A stretch of DNA of 64,000 bases, taken from assembly GCF_932274485.2 (NCBI RefSeq), contig NC_065879.2, positions 42,216,436-42,280,435 of the forward strand. The letters run 5' to 3'. A model generated the notes under the pieces. The model searched no databases. It had not been told where the DNA came from and saw nothing but the letters and a program-made list of their open reading frames with translations. Shown here in pieces: positions 37,501 through 46,421 of the stretch (position 1 is its first letter; each line of letters begins with the position of its first letter). This DNA comes from Patella vulgata (Eukaryota; Mollusca; Gastropoda; Patellidae). The translations under genes and the position numbers were made by a program.

Positions 37501-40341
37501 CTCAACGACATTAAACACTTCGCACAGATTAAGGACGAAAAGATGATCGCAACAATTCATTTGTTAGAAGATGTTGCCCAGGACTCCGCCTTACGATATG
37601 CTTCTGGTAATCTTAAGCAAACTACTTTAAACGATTACATGCATTGATATTTATAAATATATTGTACGCATGCATTGATATTACATGTAAACGATTTTAT
37701 GAATATATTGTACGCATGCATTGTTATTGTTAATTATTCAATATTATAAAATTTTGAAAGTACAGAAAAGTTTATCATTTATAAAGGGAATAGCATTCTG
37801 GTGATTCGAAGCTACAATATAAAAATACTTCCGGTTTTCGAAGTTACAGTATTTCCGGTTTTGGAGAAAGCTCGGTATTCCGAAACGCTGTGTGATCCGA
37901 ATTATTGTAACGATCCCGTACGATGTCGGATGTGACAGAGTCCACTGTAGCTGTTTTTCCATAAGTATGTGTTTTTGTGTAAAATCTTTAAAGACACCAT
38001 GTAAAAATAAGATACAATGTGACTGTACCAATTTTGGGGGGAATTAGCATGTAATTGGTGGGAAACTGGTGTAAACTTCTCATATCCTGGTAGATTGGTT
38101 CCTGAGATATCTAAAGACACAAGTTGAGGTAAAGCTGAGACAAGATCAGATAGTGTTATATCTGGTTGCAGAAATTTCACTGGATCATCAGCAACAGATA
38201 TATCAAGATGCCTGGAATATAAAATGGAAATAACCAAAAATGTTAGATTCTGATCATGGATAATGTCTTTTTTCTTCAGACACAGGATTTAAAAGGTATT
38301 TAATCAAATGGTGAAATAATATTTTGCTCTATGGTTCCATGGGCAATTTTGCCTGGATTGTGAGAATTCAAACCAGAGACATTCTGGTGGACTGTTCCAT
38401 GCCCTATCACACAAACAAGAAATCCTCCAATTTGAAAAATGTAATATATACCAGTAGCTGCCAGGCAAGATACCCCCACATTTTGCAAGAGATGGTTAGA
38501 GAACAAGCTAAAGCTAAAAACGCAATTTTTGTACAATCAAGGGCCATAATTCAGGACGTTATGATCCGATATGCGCAAATATTGAAAGAAACCAAGATCT
38601 GTAGGTTATAAACATGTATTTCAAGTTTCATCAAAATCGGATCAACATTATGACCTCTAGAGGGTCCACAACCTTGATAGACCATATATTTACACTATTT
38701 GCGTACAAGGGGCGGTCATTTTGTCCAACAGTTTTGGTCCGATTTTCACGAAATTCGTACTCAAGCATTATACAGTGTAACGTTTCTTTAAATTGGATAA
38801 TAATTGTGACCTCTAGAGGGACCACAAGCTATAAAGCCGATTTTTCGAACAATCAAGGGCCATAATTCAGGAAGTTACAAACCTATATGCGCTAATATCG
38901 AAAGGAATCAAGATCTTTGGGTTATAAACATGTATTTCAAGTTTCATCAAAATCGGATCAAAATTATGACCTTAGCGGGTCCACAACATTGATATACCAT
39001 ATTTTTACACTACTTGCGTACGGGGGGCGGCCATTTTGTCCAGCAGTTTTGGTCCGATTTTCACGATATTCGAACTCAAGCATCATTTTTTTTAAATCGG
39101 ATAATAATTGTGACCTCTAGAGGGACCACAAACTAAAAACTCGATTTTTCGTACAATCAAGGGCCATAATTCAGGAAGTTACAATCCGATATGCGCAAAT
39201 ATCGAAAGGAACCAAGATCTTTGGGTTATAAACATGCATTACAAGTTGTATCAAAATCAGATGAAAATTGTGACCTCTAGGGCGTCCACAAGCTAAAAAC
39301 GTGATTTTTCGTACAATCAGGGGCCATAATCCATGAAGTTATGGTCCGATATATGCCAATATCGAAAGGATCCAAGATTTTTGGGAGATAAACCTATATT
39401 TTAAGTTTCGTCAAAATGGAATAAAAATTGTGACCAGACAGACAGGCGGACGGACAGACGGATGGGCGTCCGGACGAACAGGGGCGACGACTATATACAA
39501 CCACATGAAAATGTGGGCGTATAAAAATACATGTATGTAGGTCTTCTAGTATGTATTTATATGTACCGAATAATAAAAAAAGCTATTCTTTATCATCAGA
39601 TTACCTTAGTGCTTTCAGTTGACCAATATGTTCCAATAATTGTTTATTGTCAGTGTCATTGACATCTTCTTTCATGACGTTACTGAGATTTAAAGATCGA
39701 AGTTGTGGTAGTGATTGAAAACTTGTTACATGCTCCGCGCAAAGACCACAGTTGGAAAGATCAAGATGGGTCAGTCTTGGTAAGGTTAGTAAAAATGTTG
39801 ATAAAACCAAATCATCTGGGTTGTTAAAATCATAATCCTGTATACAGAGGGTTCTTAAATTTGGACATTCCAACACAGCACTTTCATCAAGAACATTTGG
39901 ATTTTCATCACAGTTGTAGAATATAGAACGTCCTTCAATTCGTACTGACTTTAATGTATGCTGGAATTTATTAATAGTTTTTAATGACTCCCTTGTTAAT
40001 TCCTGACAATTGGACAACTCCAAATCAACAATTGGCTGGTTTTCCAGCAATTTAAGACATTTATCATCAATTTTAGACTTTCTCAGACAAATTGAGCTAA
40101 GCTGAGATCTTGCTGTGTCTGAAAATATTGTGAAATTTTCATGAACAGTGGATGGTTTTATATCTACCAAAGCCTTCAACAATTTGTCACATATAGACTT
40201 TGGCAGAGTTATTCCCTCTTGTAAATGATATTGACCACTCGTTTCATTTTTGGCAGCAAATGTTTCTATGTTTGTAGCACAAAATTGTACACAGATGTCT
40301 TCCAATCTGTCTGGACTATTGTCTGGCCAACCATTTGTCAT
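16213..40341 (-). CDS. ZER1: ZER1: Gly/N-degron receptor of CUL2 ubiquitin ligase
   Basis: Complete host gene, 752 codons (human ZER1 is about 766). Exons, 5' to 3': 40341-39605, 38211-38077, 34723-34609, 34093-33950, 33528-33470, 33266-33204, 32983-32929, 31674-31621, 27989-27828, 25487-25397, 24995-24925, 22539-22492, 19550-19483, 18598-18410, 17295-17198, 16382-16213. All introns are GT-AG and all phases join. An in-frame TAA lies four codons before the ATG, and a 5'UTR acceptor lies at 40378. The N-terminus has an elongin-BC-box-like DRLEDICVQFC. Leucine-rich repeats follow (LRHLDIS, LPQLVSLDISG), then armadillo-like repeats. In the family, this protein links CUL2-elongin BC to substrates with exposed N-terminal glycine. 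Signatures include SDGIEVSYNAAGVLAHL and WDITSKRNINYRSFEPIL. The degron-pocket residues recalled for human ZER1 (W552, D556, N597) correspond to W535, D539 and N580. ZYG11B is less similar. A weak ATTAAA signal lies near 16118-16123 on the minus strand. Confidence 0.96.
16488..17038. mobile_element. Non-autonomous hAT-like element in ZER1 intron 15
   Basis: Poly-G/C-rich ends: the left begins cacggggcgtcacac and the right ends cacggctacgcctctg, so both termini read CA..GGCGT when oriented inward. The flanking 8-mers are ctgatctg and cttatctg, seven of eight matching, the duplication length of hAT elements. No transposase frame is visible. Confidence 0.6.
17612..18209. mobile_element. Non-autonomous TIR element in ZER1 intron 14
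   Basis: Imperfect inverted ends of about 35 bp: ggtaccctcccatttcacct with cgtcccattttgactaca on the left, and tagtcgaaatggggtgtggt with cgaaatgggagtgaacc on the right. The interior is AT-rich and non-coding. The target duplication is unclear, so the superfamily is not assigned. Confidence 0.65.
19025..19352 (-). repeat. SINE1, full length, in ZER1 intron 13
   Basis: Read on the minus strand it starts ggagccatggtagctaagtg (tRNA-like head) and ends acgttaaaccacatttcatt. It contains all the family words (gatcttttacgtgca, ccaatgtgtacac, tccttgtcaggccc on the plus strand). The open frame at 19105-19314 is a shadow. Confidence 0.9.
19736..20243 (-). mobile_element. R-family element, short copy
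   Basis: Plus-strand left end is aacaagccaacagtgaggct followed by gatgtcccccgc. The right end is agtcccctgctttcttcgaa then aggcgggggact, a terminal hairpin. GTCCCCCGC and GGCGGGGGAC are inverted. The interior has three or four monomers with words gaccaatgaaattgctta and cattctacctcaattaaaa. The (GACA)n tract next to the hairpin, seen at 63680, is reduced to cagacgaaccc here. Confidence 0.8.
20333..21726 (+). mobile_element. S-family MITE split by a P element
   Basis: The left part, 20333-20390 (ttaaagatacattatgggag), and the right part, 21411-21726 (ctagatccaaattgatccac to cataatgtatgtttaa), are contiguous in the related copy at 12515-12920. The P element at 20391-21410 therefore inserted into a finished S MITE. 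Confidence 0.8.
20391..21410 (+). mobile_element. P-family element, complete, nested in an S MITE
   Basis: The left end is aacaagcggttgccatgcaa then gatatgcccacattttgcaa. About five monomers follow, A and B types. The attgtggacggacggacggg microsatellite comes next, then ggcgacgacaatat and the terminal hairpin acgtccacat-gaaa-atgtgggcgt, ending tataaaa. Comparison with the empty site leaves 0-3 bp of possible duplication. Copy length is about 1.02 kb. No protein-coding frame is convincing. Confidence 0.88.
21874..22280 (-). mobile_element. LINE 3' end, CR1/L2-like, 5' truncated
   Basis: The minus-strand frame 22266-22003 encodes the last 87 residues of a LINE reverse-transcriptase ORF. It shows the typical tail FSYQAPVLWNNLPFSLR followed by SLYSFKKQLKTHLF. 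It is followed by a short 3'UTR (cactttgtgaagtgcctctg, gcgcactataaatatgc) and a (taa)n tail at 21874-21888. Such endings are characteristic of CR1/L2-group LINEs. The 5' part is absent, as expected for truncated retrotransposition. Confidence 0.8.
22492..22539 (-). CDS. ZER1: ZER1 exon 12, 48-bp microexon
   Basis: Encodes MFKDRGELLRNMMGLM between tgtag and gtaggt. It completes the conserved EFPEKQELHRNMLGLLGNVAEV region of human ZER1 with exon 13, which starts GNIAEVKDL. N580 of the degron pocket lies two residues into exon 13. Transposons (a LINE end and the P/MITE/SINE nest) lie on both sides. Confidence 0.92.
22863..23283. mobile_element. MITE with 9-bp duplication (Mutator-like), complete
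   Basis: A 421-bp relative of the element at 11521 in opposite orientation. The inverted ends are caatctgattaaaacacaga and tatattttaattagattg. It is flanked by ccaggggac and tcaggggac, a 9-bp duplication with one mismatch, made from a P-monomer sequence. Confidence 0.85.
23590..23880 (-). repeat. SINE2 inside a P element
   Basis: On the plus strand it begins with a GA-rich tract and ctggggtttaacatccactc, and ends near caaccattcggccatccacc. The B-box region is present in reverse (gggaatcaaaaccacgg). Flanking P sequence is gtgacctctagag before and gcacctctaaaggg after, a worn duplication of the insertion site. Confidence 0.8.
25397..25487 (-). CDS. ZER1: ZER1 exon 10, degron-pocket exon
   Basis: Encodes residues 509-538, ending SSMWNIT. 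Exon 11 (24995-24925) continues with DET. W535 and D539 match the tryptophan and aspartate recalled as N-terminal-glycine contacts in human ZER1 (W552, D556) and ZYG11B (W522, D526). A (TA)n run lies just upstream of the acceptor. Confidence 0.93.
25491..25520. repeat. (TA)n microsatellite
   Basis: Uninterrupted TA run of about 26 bp immediately upstream, in transcript sense, of the ZER1 exon 10 acceptor. Confidence 0.9.
25860..26951 (+). mobile_element. P-family element, complete, in ZER1 intron 9
   Basis: The left end ataaccagcggctgccaggc with gatacacccacatttttcaa is followed by alternating A and B monomers. Then come attgtggacggatggac, gcgacaacaacatacgtccat and the hairpin end gaaaatgtggccgtataaaa. 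Confidence 0.88.
26990..27215 (+). mobile_element. U-family element, single-monomer relative of P
   Basis: It has the same order as P at small scale: one diverged monomer (atatcaagggccataactct, tttagcctctagagcatcca, caagcaattatt), then ggacagacgggggctac, then caatacat and a hairpin-like end (accacattttcacgtggtag, tataaac). It lies directly after the P copy that ends at 26951. Confidence 0.6.
27514..27785. repeat. SINE2 fragment joined to SINE1 fragment
   Basis: The left part (gtccactcgacacaaactag to gaaaccagaggacc) is reversed SINE2. From about 27635 (cagttggaattcgatataag) it is forward SINE1, ending gacgttaaaccccattccat. The junction is abrupt and no complete tRNA-like head is present. Confidence 0.75.
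28087..28235 (-). repeat. SINE1 3' fragment
   Basis: Plus-strand aaatggggtttaacatccta, followed by ctaatgaagatagtcatg, tcaaattccaactgtcaaga and ttcttttacatgcacacc, matches SINE1 read in reverse. The tRNA-like head is missing. Confidence 0.75.
28731..30543. mobile_element. Non-autonomous hAT element, 8-bp duplication
   Basis: Perfect 16-bp inverted ends cagtgatgggatttca and tgaaatcccatcactg, flanked on both sides by ttatatat (28723-28730 and 30544-30551). CAGTGATGGG-type ends with an 8-bp duplication are diagnostic of hAT. The interior has a duplicated block (gcaagctttcatt...acgaaaa near 30030 and 30285) and no transposase. A TTAA-flanked MITE (28962-29563) is nested inside, so the original hAT was about 1.2 kb. 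It lies in ZER1 intron 8. Confidence 0.88.
28962..29563. mobile_element. TTAA-flanked MITE, copy 1 (nested in hAT)
   Basis: The left end agatgggttccc is preceded by TTAA (28958-28961). The right end gggaaccactct is followed by TTAA (29564-29567). A second copy at 47642-48202 shares the interior almost base for base. The length is 602 bp with no coding frame. A TTAA duplication is the hallmark of piggyBac-type transposition. Confidence 0.85.
30598..31518. mobile_element. Non-autonomous pogo/Tigger-like element
   Basis: Inverted ends cagtagaatctgtacaagca and tgcttaatacagattctactg, with a TA before the left end and TG after the right end, presumably a mutated TA. Further inside, ggccactcct-type words face each other (aagaggtcac at about 30648, taagaggtcactcctgttaa at about 31450). 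The 921-bp interior encodes nothing recognisable. The termini resemble those of pogo/Tigger DNA transposons. Confidence 0.7.
31795..31850 (+). repeat. SINE1 3' tail fragment
   Basis: Gtaggaccttaaacaccatt followed by repeated tttcat is the last 50 bp of SINE1. Confidence 0.65.
33204..33266 (-). CDS. ZER1: ZER1 exon 6, 63-bp exon
   Basis: Too short to stand out as an open frame. It encodes ASLFYIAKGDQKENLTQKQK between a cag acceptor and a gtctgt donor. It joins exon 5 (...HVQISG) and exon 7 (KVIDLVLDGM) in phase. It matches the human ZER1 segment SAALFYLT...LRRQVIQVVLNGM. Confidence 0.92.
34399..34470 (-). repeat. SINE1 3' tail fragment, reverse
   Basis: Gaaatgaaatggggtttaac then atcctac is the reversed SINE1 tail. 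Resemblance fades after about 34450. Confidence 0.6.
34740..36770. other. ZER1 intron 2 sequence, no recognised element
   Basis: Contains several short open frames without known domains. From about 35500 to 36250 the wording (aagtttcaacttaatacctc, tgtttgtcaaaaatgaccc) recalls a degraded monomer repeat like those of the P and Q families, but I cannot delimit units. Confidence 0.35.
36778..37980. mobile_element. Palindromic repeat interrupted by a Tigger element
   Basis: The arm 36780-36857 (cacaaaaacacatacttatg, ggcgacgtttcgaagagtat) is repeated inverted from 36860 onward. The second arm is cut by the Tigger insertion at 36914-37947 and resumes at 37950 (gctgtttttccataagtatg). The unbroken palindrome had arms of about 80 bp with almost no loop. 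A direct repeat, aaaatctttaaa, lies outside both arms (near 36727 and 37981). The family is not identified. Confidence 0.75.
36914..37947 (+). mobile_element. Tigger/pogo-type transposon, internally deleted
   Basis: Inverted ends cagtggactctgtcacatcc and ggatgtgacagagtccactg with TA duplications (36912-36913 and 37948-37949). The intact palindrome arm shows the empty TA site. The frame from about 37215 to 37430 encodes GKAVNPRCFKGVDKINLPV followed by SANRKAWMTG and FDWLEKLD, a clear match to the Tigger/CENP-B-like DDE transposase. A following frame (37460-37645) resembles the acidic C-terminus of such proteins. The N-terminal DNA-binding region and most of the catalytic core are absent, and the two pieces are in different frames. 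Confidence 0.88.
38452..39525 (+). mobile_element. P-family element, complete, in ZER1 intron 1
   Basis: The left end accagtagctgccaggcaag with atacccccacattttgcaag is followed by A and B monomers. The cagacaggcggacggacaga microsatellite comes next, then ggggcgacgactatata and the hairpin end caaccacatgaaaatgtggg, cgtataaaa. Confidence 0.87.
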
Positions 40342-40707
40342 TTTAGTGACTTACAGAAATATCTCGCAACTCAAATTCTGAAAGTGAAAAAATAATTTTT
40401 AATGTAATAAATATTAAATGCAAGCTTTAAGGCTGTTGTCTACTGAGTTTTACCAACGCACAACTTTTCAAGCAATCAGCACCATGATGTCTGCATACCT
40501 CACTGTGATCAAGAAAAGATATTATTAGTGGAGAACAATTGTTCTGTTGGCTTTAATCTGTAAATTAACCCCCAAAAAACTTGCAGGAGAATGGTCACAA
40601 ATTATATATAAGAAGGTGGATATTAGCTTTTGTGACACTGACTTTCTGTTACTGGCTTTATAATCATTCGCTATTGAAAATTAAGATAGGTTCCTCCTCA
40701 GAAAACA

Positions 40708-40949
40708 GAGAAAGAGAGAAATGGGGTTTAATGTCCACTCGACACAAACTTGGTCATTTCGGGAATAACATATGGTTGGGTCTTTAGTAGTGGGAGGAAA
40801 CCAGAGGACCTGGAGAAAACCCACGAGGTTGGACAGGCGACCCTACTCCTTGTCACGCACAACACGGGAATCGAAACCATGCCAGTATACTCAATTACAG
40901 ACTTTATGATACAGCGCGCATATGTGCCAACCATTCAGCCATCCAACCC
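40708..40949 (-). repeat. SINE2, complete, with 15-bp target duplication
   Basis: On the minus strand it reads ggatggctgaatggttggca (A-box-like) and then ggtttcgattcccgtg (B box), typical of a tRNA-derived SINE. The body contains aacctcgtgggttttctcc, and the tail is gacattaaaccccatttctc. It is flanked by perfect cctcctcagaaaaca repeats (40693-40707 and 40950-40964). Length is about 242 bp. Confidence 0.9.
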
Positions 40950-40964
40950 CCTCCTCAGAAAACA

Positions 40965-42713
40965 ATCTCTATGGCAAATTTTTTCAAGTGTAACAACATT
41001 CATTCAGTTTTATACTCATGCTTCACGGAAAATTATTAGCTTAATGAACAACATCCTTTACATACATGTAGGCCTACATGTATTGGGGAGAAGACCCTAC
41101 ACAGACATGTTTTTCCTAAACAGCATCAAATTCAACCAATTAAACTGTGATTTTTTGGTTTCAGCCATCACAAAGTTGACCCCCTAACTAGTTAGCTCTT
41201 TAAGAGCTGCTTTTATTGTCACAATAGCTCCCTTTTTAAACATTTGTGGCCAAAATGTTCAACAGTAAAAGTAATGTGTAGCCTACAGTTTCAGTCCATG
41301 TAGGACTATATTAGGGAAGTCAATATAGACATTCACTTGATTTATATACATATCCTACATTTGTTTTGTTGTTTATTGCTTCAGTGTCTGCGTAGTTTGT
41401 GTCTATATTGTCCATGGGTTTTGTTTTGATGTGGTTCGTGGGGTCCTGCATGCACTTAATTAAGCACAGTAGTCGGTATTATAGATTCCAAATTTTATAA
41501 ATGAACTACTACAAACAAACCTAAGTAAGAAAATGATTTTGCTGATATTTGAACCTTATAGGCTTTAGAAAGAAAACGCTAAAAAAATACCTTCAACTTG
41601 TTCAAGTCTTTGTAAATTGTAGTCAATCAATGAATATGATGATGAAACGAAGGGGCAATTTGAATTTAATTCCTTACAAATTAATACAAATCAATAATCT
41701 TTTTGTTCTATAAATCCCTCCAATTACTAAACCAAAACTTTATTGGTTAATTTTACAAAACTATTTATTGTTATTATTTCTGCGTAAATTACTCTTGTTT
41801 TGGTCATTAAAATATGTACCCTATTGACTATTGTAATTGTATTACTTCCGGCGTAAACTACCAAAAAATAACCTTCACCTCTCAAAAATTGAGAAGATAT
41901 TGTCGCCTGTCATTAAGACCAAACAATGTCATTTATTCAGAGTGTATTGTTATATTGAGGAAAATTATAAATGTGACATTAACACTGGCAATCCGTGGTA
42001 TTATACAAGTTTAACAAACAAATAGGGTTACTGTGTATTATTCATGGGCGCAGCCATATTGAAAATTTCCAAGGGATCACGTGATATTTTGTGGTATTAT
42101 CGTTACTATTTGTGCAAAGTTTAGATTCTGAGAAAATTGTACCACTGCAAAATATGTTTATAAAGCCATATAATCACAGCAAAATAGATTTTTCTTGGAT
42201 TGTTTCTTAAACTATTGAAGAGTTTGTATTTATTACATCTTAAACCAACAACTTCTCCCATTAAGACAACCTTGACCTTTCTATTGTAAACAGGAAACCA
42301 ACCCAACTGCGTTATAATGTCTCATATCAGTCTAAATTTAAGCAGACACCACTTCCTAAAAGTAGCAAAGTTCAATAGTCAATGTTATTGTGAGAGATGT
42401 TAAAGTTGTTTGACTGTCATTAAAATTTTGCATGAATTTATCTCAATTTTAACAATCTAAATAAGGCATTCTGATTCATCACATTACATTATTATTACGA
42501 AATATACGAGTAGTAACAACGCCAATATTAGTTACTTTTGATTTTATATAATATTTGAAATAGGATTAGACTCATCTAAGTATCCAAAATCTAATACTGT
42601 CCTATTTAAAATAAGTCCTTGGAATACCACTAATAATTTGTATAAGATTCATACAAATTAATAGTTGAAACATCCTCAGATCCTGGACAGATTTAATCGG
42701 AGAGGGACCTAGT
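40965..42713. other. Spacer upstream of ZER1, candidate promoter side
   Basis: Mostly unique AT-rich sequence. The coding exon of ZER1 is preceded by an acceptor at 40378, so a non-coding first exon should lie here or further upstream, but I could not place it firmly. I see no protein-coding gene. Confidence 0.4.
42044..42090 (-). promoter_or_regulatory. Candidate ZER1 promoter motifs
   Basis: A CACGTG E-box lies at 42078-42083. On the minus strand, aatatggctgcgccc (42046-42060) contains an ATGGC core of the kind bound by YY1 near metazoan start sites. The placement, upstream of ZER1 and outside any recognised repeat, fits a promoter. No transcript evidence is available. Confidence 0.3.
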
Positions 42714-45283
42714 CCTGGACGGGTAGACTAAACACCGGAATTCATTTACAATACCAGAATTCACAGGAATTCACTTCAAAAATCCACAATTCCTCCCACA
42801 AAACTAATTTATTTTAAATATATAATACGTTTTAATATAACGAATAACTTTTTTGATCTCTCCACAGGCCAAATATGAAGGCGCTGTAAGTGTATTTATT
42901 TGAAAGACTACCGGAATTCATTTCAAAATATGCATCATGATTATGAAAACGTAGGGTGCGTCAAATTACCCAAAAGGCCTGACTCCAAAATAACACAAAA
43001 TAACAATCTGCGTCGAATTACCCAATAACTCCAAAATAACACCCAATTACTCCAAAAATGTTGACTGTGGAAACACAAAATAACAATTTAGTTGAATTTA
43101 AGAAGCCTCGCTGCTTTGTACCTAAATCGGAGGTTCACGGGAAATAACTTGTGTATGTATGTGATTTTTGTTGACAAAAAATAAATGTATACTTTCGTTG
43201 CAATTCGTTGTATGTATTCTAATTAAAGATTGATTATAGTTTATTAAAACAGTAATTATATGCATGAAACATATTATGGTAAATATATAGTGCAATAAAC
43301 AATTTAATATTATAGCTATGATTAGAGACAATCAACAAAAGGGCCCTGTCAACAAACAAGTTAAACATAAATTTGAACTTCATATCCACTGCAAATGAAT
43401 TATTAAAATAACTACTAAACAGGTCAGTGTTTATTTAAGGAATAATCAGTAAGGATTAAGCCGAAATTGTGTGACCCCTGTGTTTTTGCGTCTCGTTAGT
43501 GGTTTAAGATAACTCACAATTACACTTTACACTTTATTTAATCTTGCTACAACCGATTATCTATGAAAACATCCAACCATTTGTGATGAGACTTTATTTG
43601 ATTGGCTTATTATTACCAAATTAATTTTCAAATAAACTTAGCTCATCTACACTGAGAATGTTTTGCTCCACATTCAAGAAATGTTCGGTTTGACATTTTA
43701 CATGGATTACTGCAGTGTTCTTATCATATTGTGTTTCCCCGAGTTGACTATCTGGAAATATCATTTTACAGCAGATACCACTAGTATCAATATTAATGGA
43801 AAATACAATTAATTGTCTTGGGGCGAATTCCGATTTTCTCAAAGTGAATTGCGGGTGTTTTAAAATAATTTATTATTAATGTAAACTATTAGTAAATGCA
43901 AAGGTCTTAAGTGAAAATTCAGATATTTTGTAAGTGAATTCCGGTGTTTTAAATTAATTTATTATTAGTGTAAAATATTAGTAAGTACGAAGGTCTGAAG
44001 TGCGAATTCCGAGATTTTTAAAGTGAATTCCGGTGTTTATGTTTTCAATATGAATTACGGTCATTGTGGTGTTTAAAGTAATTTATTTTTAATGTAAAAT
44101 ATTAGTAAACACGAACGTCTTGAGTGCGAATTCCGATATGTTGAAAGTGAATTCCGATGTTTATATGTTTTCAATTAGCAAATACGAAGGTCTTCAGTGC
44201 GAATTCCGATATGTTTAAAGTGAATTCCGTTGTTTATATGTTTTCAATGTGAATTCCGGTGATTTTATGTGTTTTAAAGTAATTCAATATTAATATTAAT
44301 GGAAAATATAAGTAAATAGGAAGATTTTACGGGCGAATTCTGATATCTTCAAAGTGAATTCTGGTGATCGTAAGTGAATTCCGGTGATTGTAAATGAATT
44401 CCGGTGTATGGATTTGGTCAAATAATATTGTAAGTTAAAATTAGGCCTGAAATGCTGATAAAAGAGGCTTTTTGATGAATTACAAATAGGTTCTACACAT
44501 AACTGTTTTAAAACATCGCAAATTTGACGAGTTACAAGTTTTTCTCCACATAGGTTGAGTAATCTCGCTTTAATGATCAAAATATCGGATTTACGAATCA
44601 TATTAAATTTAAATATTGTTATTGTAAAAGGTGACAAAACACATACAATCACAACACAATAAACTATCATAACATGAGAATACTCTGAGCAGAGACAATT
44701 AATTGTCAGCGGTACTTATCTAAATTGATTTCATTTATTTATTTCAAAACAAGTTACGATGTCGATGCTCGAAAGTGACAATCGAAACAATTTGCAATTA
44801 TAAATAAATAAATATAGCTATAATATTGAATTGTTTATTGCACTATATATACTGTTTTCATAAACTATTAATCAATCACTAATATACATTACAACGAATT
44901 GCAACGAAGCAGTTATACATAGTTTCTGGTCAACAAAAATCACATACACGAGTCATGAACCTCCGATTTGGGCACAAAAGCAGTTATTTTGTGTTTCCAC
45001 AGTCAACATTTTTGGAGTTACTGGGTGTTGTTTTGGAGTTAGTGGATAATTCGACGCGCCCTACATTATCATAATCAAATGAATAGACCTACAGCGCCTT
45101 CATCTGGCCTATAGAGATATCAAAATAGTTATTCTTTACATTATAATGTATTATGCATTTAAAATAAATTAGTTTTGTGGGAGGAATCGTGGGTTTTCGA
45201 AGTGAATTCCGGTGATTATATGTGAATTCTGGTGATTGTAAATGAATTCCTGTGAATTCCGGTGTTTAGTCGAGCCCGTCCTG
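42714..45283. mobile_element. Foldback element FB1 with long inverted arms
   Basis: The outer ends are inverted: gactaaacaccggaattc at 42726 and gaattccggtgtttagtc at 45254. The arms continue about 500 bp (atgaaggcgctgtaa against acagcgccttcat; ccaaaaatgttgactgtgg against its complement near 45000; aacctccgatttgggcac). The centre has degenerate tandem units (gcgaattccgat, aagtgaattccggtg) at 43824-44420. The two central open frames (minus, 44670-44296 and 43842-43621) match no family I know. It lies between the ZER1 and TANGO2 starts. Confidence 0.75.
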
Positions 45284-46381
45284 TAGGCCTAGGCTAATAT
45301 GTAAAATATTATAATAAAGCTCCATGACCATGATTTGACTCAGATATTATTTCCAGATCCCTGATGTAAATGTAAATTCAAATTGAAAATAATTATTTTC
45401 TCAACACTCGATTATTCACCAACGAATGAAAGACTCTAACCACAAAGTCTAAAGGCTATTATATAGAGTAAGCTATAAACAAATGAGTTTTTAATTTAAT
45501 TTTCTGGACTGATTGCTAGTTTTATGTTCAGGGTAACAAATTCTATAGAACTGGCAATACATGTATGTGAAATAGTTTGAGTTTATATTTTGGACAGGGA
45601 TGTTCTTATTGAGACCAATTGGGTAAATAGATCATGTACAGCTAAGGGAAGGAGTTCTTTTTTTGGTTTATAAACACTTATTAACGTGAGACTTAAGAGC
45701 TTACCAGTAATTTAAAGTCACTTCTATATATGTTAATGAAGGTCTTTGGGTGTTGGTGTAATTTGAGACAGATTTATTTAGGCACAAGAAGCCTGCCTGT
45801 AACTGCATCCGACAGCTACACGTTGATATTTCTTTGAAAATGTATAACATAGATTTTATTGCATCGACACATCCAACTACTTTACATATATAAGCTTATA
45901 AAGGAAATACATACAAAATACAAGCAAAAGACCAGGAGAGAAGAGAATATTCCTATTCACACACACTTGGACATACATGAACATGCATAGATAACAATTT
46001 TTACGAGAAAACCTATAACATTTAAAGGGACTAGGGAATATTGGGTGAAATTGGGTCACAACTCTTGTCAGATTATTTCTCATGGCGTGAATACTTGGTG
46101 TATATAACTATACACTTCATAAGATACATTTCTGGGGATGAGATAGAAAGTTGATATTTTGAAAAAGTTGGATATATGTATGTGCTATGTTTCACAAGTG
46201 TCTGTGGCTTTAAAGCTGATAAAGTGTCCGGTAACATTCTCTTCAGGAAATCATAGAGCTTTTAAGACAAATGAAGACGAATGTCAACTTGGCAAACAGA
46301 TCATAATATAGTTATAGTTAGTTATTAACATATTAGATTTGATTTAAATGTTCATATTACATAATATTCTTGTTATTATAG
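45284..46381. other. Spacer upstream of TANGO2
   Basis: AT-rich. It must contain the TANGO2 promoter and at least one 5' non-coding exon, because an acceptor (ttgttattatag) precedes the coding exon at 46382. I could not place them. The minus-strand frame 45877-46083 has no domain. Confidence 0.4.
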
Positions 46382-46421
46382 GTGCTGCAAATGAAGAACT
46401 ATTGTTAACTTCAGAACAAAA

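Noticed and set aside
40581-41187. Open frames upstream of ZER1 that might be a small gene
   Set aside because: They run through SINE2 and its flanks and have no known domain.
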